Shown piece after piece: positions 29,517 to 35,465 of a DNA stretch of 35,465 nucleotides. The stretch covers positions 1 to 35,465 of the forward strand of contig DASCMO010000133.1 of the NCBI GenBank assembly GCA_036010965.1. Direction: 5' to 3'. Position 1 is the stretch's first letter; the number at the start of each line of letters is the position of its first letter. The DNA comes from GCA-2686265 sp036010965. GTDB lineage: Bacteria > Planctomycetota > UBA1135 > GCA-002686595. Under the pieces are notes generated by a model, which worked only from the letters and a program-made list of their open reading frames with translations, was not told the origin of the DNA and did not search any database. The translations under genes and the position numbers were made by a program.

Positions 29517-30938
29517 GTGAACCGCACGGCCGTCTTGACCCCCGAACTGCGCGACCTCTCGGTCAGAATCGAGGCGGTGGCGCGGGATGCGGGCCTTGAC
29601 TTCTTCGATGTGGTGTTCGAACTCCTCGAAGCGCGCGACGTGAACGCCATCGCTGCCTTCGGTGGCTTCCCCGTGCGTTTTCCGTCCTGGCGTTTCGGAA
29701 TGGAGTACGAGCGCCTGGAGAAGGGATACCGTTTCGGGCTCTCCAAGATCTACGAACTGGTCATCAACAACGATCCGACCTACGCCTACCTCGTCAGCTC
29801 GAACTCGCTGATGGAGCAGAAGCTGGTGATGGCGCATGTCTTCGGCCACGCCGATTTCTTCAAACACAACATCTGGTTTCAGCCTACCGAGCGGCAGATG
29901 GTCGATGTGATGGCGAGCCACGGAACGCGCATGCGACGCTACGTGGACGCCTTCGGACAGGACTGCGTCGAGCGCTTTCTGGACCTGGCACTGTCGCTCG
30001 ACACCCTGATCGATCCGTACCTTCCCCTGCGCGGTCATCGCGCGAGCGCACCCGCGGGCAGTCGGGAGGACCACCTCTCGCGGGCCCGACGCTCGCTCGA
30101 CGTGGCCTGTTCTTCGCCGGTCGACCTCGAGCGGACGCTCGCCGTGCCGGGCGCAGCGACGGCGTCCGCCTTGCCGACCAACGACGTGCTAGGTTTCCTC
30201 GCCGAGTACGCCGATCTCGAGGAGTGGCAACGGGACGTCATGCGCATGGTCCGCGCCGAGGCGTACTACTTTGCGCCGCAGCGCATGACCAAGATCATGA
30301 ACGAGGGCTGGGCTTCGTTCTGGCACAGCCGGATCCTGACGCGCGGTGTCCTGGGCGTCGATGAGATCGTCGATTTCGCCGACTGCCACAGCGGAGCGAC
30401 CGCGACGGTTCCGGGCCAGCTCAATCCCTACAAACTCGGCATCGACCTGTTCCGGTACGCGGAGGAAAGGGGCATGGACCTTTTCCACCTGCGCGCGGTA
30501 CACAACGACGTGAGTTTCATCGACGCCATAGTGGACGAGGAATTTGCCGATCGCAGCCGACTCTTCGTCTACGCCCGCAACACTCGCACCGGGCGGACGG
30601 AAGTGGTCCGCCGGGACTGGCGGGAGACGAAGAACGAGCTGTTACGCAGTCTCTCCTGGGGGGGACTGCCGCGCATCGAGCTGGCCGAGGTGGACTACGG
30701 GGGCCGCGGGGAGCTGCTCCTGCGCCACCACTTCGACGGCCGCGAACTACAGCTCGATCAGGCCGGCGAGCTGTTGCTGCAGCTGTCCTCCCTGTGGGGG
30801 CGAGCGGTACACCTGGTGACCCGTGAGGACGACCAGGGCCGGCGTCTCACGGCAGAAGGAGGCGAGGTCCGCATGCTCGAGGTTCCCGGCGCCGGGGGGC
30901 AGGCTCAGAGCACCGGGGAAGGCCTGCGCGCCAGCTGA
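29517..30938 (+). CDS. spoVR: SpoVR family protein
   Basis: 473 residues. SpoVR is needed for spore cortex formation in Bacillus, but homologues (YcgB) occur widely in non-sporulating bacteria beside prkA and yeaH, so no sporulation is implied. Recognisable segments: GLDFFDVVFELL, FPVRFPSWRFGMEYERLEKGYRFGLSKIYELVINNDPTYAYL, LVMAHVFGHADFFKHN, then KIMNEGWASFWHSRI and NPYKLGIDLFRY. The GTG start is two bases after the yeaH stop, with GGGAGG 5 bases upstream. It is slightly shorter than the E. coli homologue at the C-terminus. The three genes form one operon read from upstream of prkA. Confidence 0.95.
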   Translation: MNRTAVLTPELRDLSVRIEAVARDAGLDFFDVVFELLEARDVNAIAAFGGFPVRFPSWRFGMEYERLEKGYRFGLSKIYELVINNDPTYAYLVSSNSLMEQKLVMAHVFGHADFFKHNIWFQPTERQMVDVMASHGTRMRRYVDAFGQDCVERFLDLALSLDTLIDPYLPLRGHRASAPAGSREDHLSRARRSLDVACSSPVDLERTLAVPGAATASALPTNDVLGFLAEYADLEEWQRDVMRMVRAEAYYFAPQRMTKIMNEGWASFWHSRILTRGVLGVDEIVDFADCHSGATATVPGQLNPYKLGIDLFRYAEERGMDLFHLRAVHNDVSFIDAIVDEEFADRSRLFVYARNTRTGRTEVVRRDWRETKNELLRSLSWGGLPRIELAEVDYGGRGELLLRHHFDGRELQLDQAGELLLQLSSLWGRAVHLVTREDDQGRRLTAEGGEVRMLEVPGAGGQAQSTGEGLRAS

Positions 30939-30950
30939 GGACGGTTCTCC

Positions 30951-30977
30951 GGCGCTTGCGCCGCGGCTCGCGCCGCG
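30951..30977 (+). terminator. Two small GC hairpins after spoVR
   Basis: CGGCGC-TT-GCGCCG (30951-30964) and GCGGC-TCGC-GCCGC (30964-30977) sit side by side in the 52-base gap between spoVR and the next gene. There is no T-run. Together they may stop or pause transcription at the end of the prkA operon. Confidence 0.3.
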
Positions 30978-30990
30978 CCACACTCGGCTC

Positions 30991-32214
30991 ATGCCGAGAC
31001 CCGCGCTGCGTGTACCCTTCGCCCTGCTGACGTGCCTGCTGGCCCTCGCCTGCCGTGATGCCAATGGCGTCGTCGGCAGCTCGATTGGCTTCGATCCCAA
31101 CGCCAGCGGCTCGAACGGCTGCGCGGGCCAAGCCTCTTCCTTCGGCGCGCCTTTGGAGGTCGTTCCCCTGACGACCTTCGCTCCCGACTTCGCGAGCCAG
31201 GTGACGGCGGCGCTCGACGACAGCCTGCTCTACCTGACCGGAGCGGGCGCCACGGTGCTGGTCGTCGACGTGGCCGACCCCGGCGCGCCCACCGAGCATC
31301 TGCTCGTATCGGACGGAGTCGTCGCCACTGCCCTGGCGCTGCTGGGCGCGGACCCAGCAGCGGTCCCCGCGTTCTCGGGCCTGGCGGTGCTCGACCAGCA
31401 GACCCTGCTCGTCGTCGAGCTCTCCACCAACGTGATCCTGGCCGTGGACCGCACGCTCCCCGACACCGTCAGCCTCTACGCCGGGCTGCCCCTGGTCACG
31501 CCGGGGCACGCCGACGGCATCGCCGGCCTGGCGCGCTTCAGCTTCCAGACCGCCTCTCAGCTCTGTCCCAACAGCTTCGGCGTCTTCGTGACCGATCCCG
31601 GCAACCACGCCCTGCGGCTCATCCAGGAGATCGCCGACGGGGACGGAGGCTTCACGCGCCTGGTCTCGACCCTGGCCGGGATCGGGGCTCCCCTGACTGC
31701 CGACGGCAGCCTGCAAGGAGCGGCGTTCGACACGCCCACGGGCATCACCTCGACCTGCTTCGACACGCTGATCGTGACCGAGCGCGGGGACTTCGGCTCG
31801 GGTGAGTTGCTGCGCGGGGTCACCGTGCTGTCGGACTCGAACCCCTTCTTTGGCCCCGACGGATTCGTGGAGACCCTGGTGGGGGAGGCCGGGGACGGCC
31901 AGACGCAGAGCGGTGTCGACGCGACGGGCGAGGAGGCGGGTGCGGCGCTGGCGCTCTGCGCCGGCCCGGTGACGCCCCTGGCGACGACCGCCGGCGAGGT
32001 CTACTGGGTGGACTCCCAGACCGGTGTCCTGCGGCGCTGGAGTGGACGCGACGCGGACTGCCCCTTGGCGGCCGACTGCGACAGCGCCGTGGCGGCGCCG
32101 ACCCTGACGATGGACGGCGTGCACTCCTTGACCCAGTCGGCGTCCGGAGACCTCTACCTGCTCGACATCGACCCGTTCGGCCCGACGGCGACCCTGCTGC
32201 GCATCGCGCCGTGA
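30991..32214 (+). CDS. Probable lipoprotein with NHL-like propeller
   Basis: 407 residues. A signal peptide (about 5-20) ends in LALAC with Cys21; the -3 residue is Ala, so the lipobox is imperfect. Blade-like repeats follow: LLYLTGAGATVLVVDVADPG, FGVFVTDPGNHALRLI, then LVSTLAGIGAPLTADGSLQGAAF with the phrasing of NHL repeats (TLAG...G...DG...AxF...P.GI), and VYWVDSQTGVLRRW. It is a beta-propeller envelope protein of unknown ligand, the same broad type as the lipoprotein at 97-3231 but without its Ig region and DYFRQ tail. The ATG at 30991 gives the signal directly; upstream frame is not signal-like. Its stop overlaps the nuclease gene by GTGA, so the two are cotranscribed. Confidence 0.8.
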   Translation: MPRPALRVPFALLTCLLALACRDANGVVGSSIGFDPNASGSNGCAGQASSFGAPLEVVPLTTFAPDFASQVTAALDDSLLYLTGAGATVLVVDVADPGAPTEHLLVSDGVVATALALLGADPAAVPAFSGLAVLDQQTLLVVELSTNVILAVDRTLPDTVSLYAGLPLVTPGHADGIAGLARFSFQTASQLCPNSFGVFVTDPGNHALRLIQEIADGDGGFTRLVSTLAGIGAPLTADGSLQGAAFDTPTGITSTCFDTLIVTERGDFGSGELLRGVTVLSDSNPFFGPDGFVETLVGEAGDGQTQSGVDATGEEAGAALALCAGPVTPLATTAGEVYWVDSQTGVLRRWSGRDADCPLAADCDSAVAAPTLTMDGVHSLTQSASGDLYLLDIDPFGPTATLLRIAP

Positions 32215-33152
32215 GCCGCATCGTCCACGAGCTGTCCTGGTCCGCGTCCCGGGCGGGAAACTTCGGGACCTGCTTGCGGCGCTACTACCACGACTACTAC
32301 GGCTCGTGGAGGGGCTGGGAAGCGCAGGCGCCCGAGTGGCGGCGGCGCACCTACCTGCTCAAGAAGATGACCCGCATGCCCATGTTCGCGGGCGACTGCC
32401 TGCACCGGGCCCTGGCGGCGTGGATGGCCGAGCGCGCGCGGGGACGCACGAGGACGGCGGCCGAGATGGAGGAGCGCGCCCTCGAGCTCCTGCGCTCAGG
32501 CTACCGCGAGTCGCGCGACGGCTCCTGGCGCGCAAAGCCCTCGAAGCGCACGCGCCTCGCGGAGCACCACTACGGCGAAGCCGCGATCGACGAGGCCAGC
32601 GGGGCGGCGACGGAGTATGGCGGTCGCATGGTCGAGCGCCTGCGGCGCTGTGTGCGCCACTTCTTTGCCCTGGACAGGCTCGAGGAGGCGCGCACGATCG
32701 ATCCGGGCGCATTCCTGGGCCTCGAGGAGATGGGCACGATCGAGTTCAATGGCACGAAGGTCTTCTGCATCCCCGACTTCGCCACCGAGCTGCGCTCCGA
32801 GGGGGGGCGCGCTATACACATCTACGATTGGAAGACGGGCAGGCCCAGGGAGCAGGATCGCTTCCAGCTGGCGGTCTACGTGCTGTACGCCCGCGAGAAG
32901 TGGGACGCGCGACCGGACGAGGTGACCTGCAGCGACGTCTACCTGAGCGATGGGGAACTGGTTGTCGAGCGCTTCGACGCCGAACAGGTCGAGGTCACAG
33001 AGCGGCGCATCGCCGAGTCGATGGACGAGATGAGCGCCCTGCACTTCGACGCCGACGCGGAGGACGGCGATATCGAGGCCTTCCCGATGATCGAGGACCC
33101 GACGGCGAGCGAGTGCACCACCTGCAACTACCGCGAACTCTGCGGTCGATGA
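32211..33152 (+). CDS. PD-(D/E)XK nuclease with Fe-S type cysteines (Cas4/RecB-like)
   Basis: 313 residues. PD-(D/E)XK core residues: His65 in GDCLHRALA, Asp189 in CIPDF, Asp206 and Lys208 in YDWKTG, and the QxxxY motif Gln219-Tyr223. Cys21 near the N-terminus plus Cys302, Cys305 and Cys311 (CTTCNYRELC) make the four-cysteine pattern that holds a 4Fe-4S cluster in Cas4 and AddB. It should be a DNA exonuclease or a RecB-like processing enzyme. No CRISPR array, cas1 or helicase is in the window, so Cas4 function is not supported. The GTG start overlaps the upstream lipoprotein stop, an odd partnership of an envelope protein and a DNA enzyme. Confidence 0.88.
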   Translation: MSRIVHELSWSASRAGNFGTCLRRYYHDYYGSWRGWEAQAPEWRRRTYLLKKMTRMPMFAGDCLHRALAAWMAERARGRTRTAAEMEERALELLRSGYRESRDGSWRAKPSKRTRLAEHHYGEAAIDEASGAATEYGGRMVERLRRCVRHFFALDRLEEARTIDPGAFLGLEEMGTIEFNGTKVFCIPDFATELRSEGGRAIHIYDWKTGRPREQDRFQLAVYVLYAREKWDARPDEVTCSDVYLSDGELVVERFDAEQVEVTERRIAESMDEMSALHFDADAEDGDIEAFPMIEDPTASECTTCNYRELCGR

Positions 33153-33157
33153 CACCC

Positions 33158-33175
33158 CGGGCGGGCCGCCGCCCG
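33158..33175 (+). terminator. Hairpin between nuclease and transporter genes
   Basis: CGGGCGG and CCGCCCG form a 7-bp stem around GCCG, 6 bases after the nuclease stop and 28 bases before the transporter ATG. No T-run follows, so it may be a weak terminator or an mRNA processing or stability element. Confidence 0.35.
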
Positions 33176-33202
33176 ATCCCACCGAACCCCTGTGAAGAAC
33201 CC

Positions 33203-35206
33203 ATGAATACGGACAGGCGAGCGATCCTCTTCGGTGTCGGCATCTCTGCCGTGCTGTCCGCGACGATGGTCGTGGCGGGTCTCAAGGCCGGGATCACACC
33301 CGGTGTGAGTCCGCTGGTGATCCTGTGCGCCTGGGGTGCCTTCGCTGCCTCCTCGCGAGGCGCGGGGGGCCGGCGCTTTCTGAACCTGGCCCAGGTGGCC
33401 GGGTCGGCGGGCATGGCGATCGTCGCGGGGGTGATCTTCACCGCTCCCCTGCTCCAGCACCTGCACCTCGCCCGGGCCGAGGAGGCCCTGCGAGCGGTCG
33501 GCTACGCCGGCGACCTGCGCGCCATGCCTTGGAGCGAGGCGAGCGCGGTCCTCGCGGCCCATGACCTCTCGGTCCCGGCCGTTGACGTCCTCGTGCTGAT
33601 CATCATGAGCCTCGCGGGCGCGCTGATTGGCTACGGCTTCGTCGGGCTGGCCACACGCAAGTTCCTGACGGACCCGACCCTGCCGGCTCCCGAGGCGCGC
33701 GCCTGCGAGACGATGATCCGGACCGCGACCGCCGACGCGACGAAGCGCCCGGCCATCAAGGTCTCTCTCGTGCTCGGGCTCCTGGCGAGCTTCGTGAGCC
33801 CGCTGCTCGTGCACGCCTCCCTGGCCCGGGAGCACATCGTGCTCTTCTCGAAGAAGCTCGCCGACCGCTCCTTCCAGCTCGATCTGCCTTTCGCGCCGAT
33901 CTACATCGGGATCGGCGGCCTCCTGACCCTGGCGACCGCCCTGCTCGTGTTCGCCGGCTCCTCCCTGCGCCTGGTGGGGGACTGGGCCCTGGCGAGCATC
34001 GAGGCCGGGAGCGAGTTCGCGTCCCTCTACCCCTCGAACTCCATGCGCTGGGTAGGCGGCGGTGCGATGACCGTCGCCGTGGCCTACTCCCTGGTGAAGT
34101 TCATGGGGCCGCGTGCGGCGGCGACGGGGACCACCGACTCCGACGACTCCTTGCTGGAGATCGAGCCGGGGATCCGCCGCGCCCTCGGCACCTGCATCGC
34201 CCTGGGCGTCGCCATCCTGATCGGCTGGCTGATCGCGACCGACGGCGTGACCACCTTCGCCTTCGCCATGACGGGCGCGGTCCTCGTGATGGCGATGTTG
34301 ATGGTGACCCTGGGCGCGATCCTCTCCCTGCAGATTGGGAGCTCCGCTTCCCCCGTCTCGGGGACTATCTTCGTCACGACCCTCGTTTTGTGCCTGGTCG
34401 CCCTGGCGGTCGGCCGCGCCTCGATCGACGACGTCCCAATCCTGACGGCCCTGCTGGTCGGCGCTTGCGTCGCGGTCTGCGCCGCGAACGACTCGAGCCA
34501 GGACTACAAGACCCTGCAGCTGTGCGGCGTGGCGCCGCGCGACGGCTTCCGGGCCCAGCTCGCGGGCCTGCTCGTGGGTTGTGTCGTCGTGCCGCTCTCG
34601 ATCTACGTGGCCCACGAGGCCTACGGTCTGGGAACGAACCAGCTCACCGCGCCCCAGGGCGAGATGTTCGCCACCCTCGTGGACGGCCTGCTGATCCAGG
34701 AGTCCCTGCCCTGGCATCCGATCCTCCTGGGCCTGATGGTGGGCGTGGTGGCCGTGGGGATGGATATGCTGGCCACGCGCCGCGGCTTGCAGCTGCCGGC
34801 CATGGCCCTGGCCGTGGGCATCTACCTGCCGGGCTACCTGGGGGTCGGGATCCTGATCGGCGCCGTCTGCCGCGCCCTGGGCGAGCGCGCGCGAGCGTCC
34901 GAGACCGGGCGCCGGGAGCGCACCCACGAGTCGATCCTGACCGCCGCCGGGTTGATCACTGGCGCCGCGGCCCTCGAACTGCTTCTGGGCATCGCCATCC
35001 TGTTCCGCTTCGACCTCGCCAGCCTGAGCCTGTTCAGCACCTCGGGCGAGGAGGGGAAGGTTCCTCTTCCGCACATTCGGCTGGGCACCTGGGTGGACAT
35101 TCCACCCGCGACGATCCCGGTCATCGTGGGCCTGCTCGGCATCGTGGTTCTCGGCGGCCTGCTCTACCACAACGCCCGGCGGGGCACGGCTGGAGAGGCC
35201 GAGTAG
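33203..35206 (+). CDS. OPT-family oligopeptide/metal transporter
   Basis: 667 residues, about 14-16 hydrophobic segments. OPT proteins import short peptides or metal chelates by proton symport. Family-like stretches: the N-terminal AGLKAGITPGVSPLVILCAWGAFAAS, EARACETMIRTAT, the segment CAANDSSQDYKTLQLCGVAP (parallel to the OPT NTSQDLKTGYLVGATP), LTAPQGEMFATLVDG, LPWHPILLG, and LAVGIYLPGYLGVGILIGAV. Substrate unknown. The ATG at 33203 is the natural start; the long open frame before it lies in the nuclease gene. The ribosome-binding site is weak (GAAG). Confidence 0.88.
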   Translation: MNTDRRAILFGVGISAVLSATMVVAGLKAGITPGVSPLVILCAWGAFAASSRGAGGRRFLNLAQVAGSAGMAIVAGVIFTAPLLQHLHLARAEEALRAVGYAGDLRAMPWSEASAVLAAHDLSVPAVDVLVLIIMSLAGALIGYGFVGLATRKFLTDPTLPAPEARACETMIRTATADATKRPAIKVSLVLGLLASFVSPLLVHASLAREHIVLFSKKLADRSFQLDLPFAPIYIGIGGLLTLATALLVFAGSSLRLVGDWALASIEAGSEFASLYPSNSMRWVGGGAMTVAVAYSLVKFMGPRAAATGTTDSDDSLLEIEPGIRRALGTCIALGVAILIGWLIATDGVTTFAFAMTGAVLVMAMLMVTLGAILSLQIGSSASPVSGTIFVTTLVLCLVALAVGRASIDDVPILTALLVGACVAVCAANDSSQDYKTLQLCGVAPRDGFRAQLAGLLVGCVVVPLSIYVAHEAYGLGTNQLTAPQGEMFATLVDGLLIQESLPWHPILLGLMVGVVAVGMDMLATRRGLQLPAMALAVGIYLPGYLGVGILIGAVCRALGERARASETGRRERTHESILTAAGLITGAAALELLLGIAILFRFDLASLSLFSTSGEEGKVPLPHIRLGTWVDIPPATIPVIVGLLGIVVLGGLLYHNARRGTAGEAE

Positions 35207-35231
35207 GGGCCCAGGTGCGCCCGTGGGCCTC
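35206..35231 (+). terminator. Hairpin after the OPT transporter
   Basis: Starting at the last base of the TAG stop, GGGGCCCA pairs with TGGGCCTC (8 bp with one G-T wobble) around a 10-base loop. No T-run. It is the only terminator candidate in the 115-base gap to the glycosyltransferase. Confidence 0.35.
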
Positions 35232-35321
35232 CAGGGCCTCCGCTCTCCACGCAGTGCTTCAGCCCGAGGGGCCCGAGACGCGATCTATATGATGGTGCCG
35301 TTGTTTCCCGGTGCCCACGCC

Positions 35322-35465
35322 ATGGCCGATCCGCGCTGTTCGATCCTGCTCCTGACCTGGAACGGAGCGTCCCACCTCGAGCGCCTGCTGCCGGCCCTGG
35401 CCGACCAGCGGCTGGAGGGCGGCGTCGAGCTCCTGGCGGTGGACTCGGACTCGGACGACGGCACC
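35322..35465 (+). CDS. Family 2 glycosyltransferase, N-terminal part
   Basis: 48 codons are visible before the window ends. The protein starts MADPRCSILLLTWNGASHLERLLPAL and reaches ELLAVDSDSDDGT, the nucleotide-sugar binding start of GT2 enzymes (LLxTWNGxxxLxxLLxxL...VDSxSxDGT). The acceptor cannot be told from this part. In-frame ATGs at 35289 and 35292 would add 10-11 residues not typical of the family. TATGAT at 35288-35293 is a possible -10 element, 28 bases before the preferred ATG. It may begin a polysaccharide gene set beyond the window. Confidence 0.8.
   Translation, partial: MADPRCSILLLTWNGASHLERLLPALADQRLEGGVELLAVDSDSDDGT

Noticed and set aside
32211..33152. Cas4 of a CRISPR system
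   Set aside because: No repeat-spacer array, cas1, cas2 or effector gene is present; the four-cysteine nuclease pattern is shared with RecB/AddB-type enzymes.

Overview
The window is GC-rich DNA (roughly two thirds G+C by eye), densely coding, with many GTG starts and many 1-4 bp ATGA/GTGA gene overlaps. The gene set points to a diderm bacterium: YidC has the long periplasmic domain, lipoproteins with lipoboxes are frequent, MutL is the endonuclease-bearing type, and the quinone genes look like late steps of menaquinone synthesis. Gly-linker lipoproteins with beta-propellers next to a prkA-yeaH-spoVR operon would fit a Planctomycetota-like lineage, but that placement is inference. No rRNA, tRNA, CRISPR array, phage gene or complete insertion sequence was recognised.

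Layout, left to right. Positions 1-3231 hold the last codons of one gene and a complete large lipoprotein (Ig-like plus beta-propeller) that share the same C-terminal tail, so they are probably tandem paralogs. Positions 3363-9327 form a tightly overlapping plus-strand block: menG/ubiE, a CPBP intramembrane protease, a UbiX/MqnL-type enzyme, a UbiA/MqnP-type prenyltransferase, holA and mutL. An exported protein of unknown function (minus strand) and miaA diverge around 10.4 kb. A small lipoprotein (minus) and the nadD-glycosyltransferase pair diverge around 12.2 kb. A metallophosphoesterase, yidC and mnmE follow. Next come nrdR and an unusual NrdD-like protein, then smc. smc converges on, and overlaps, a glutaminyl-cyclase-like lipoprotein. 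The stress operon prkA-yeaH-spoVR follows, then a second propeller lipoprotein overlapping a Cas4/RecB-like Fe-S nuclease, an OPT-family transporter, and the start of a family 2 glycosyltransferase cut by the window end.

The most unusual points are these. (1) mnmE has a perfect AGGAGG ribosome-binding site but no ATG/GTG/TTG/CTG behind it; an ACG stands where the start should be. (2) nrdR overlaps a gene for a class III ribonucleotide-reductase-like protein with two ATP-cone regions and no glycyl-radical domain, and a NrdR-box-like site overlaps a TTGACA element in front of nrdR. (3) The prkA operon is preceded by nested inverted repeats and a 36-codon leader frame with a strong ribosome-binding site that overlaps the prkA start, which has none of its own. 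(4) The yidC-mnmE gap is bounded by an 11-bp perfect inverted repeat. No complete new multi-gene system is evident. The nrdR/NrdD-like pair is the best candidate for something undescribed.
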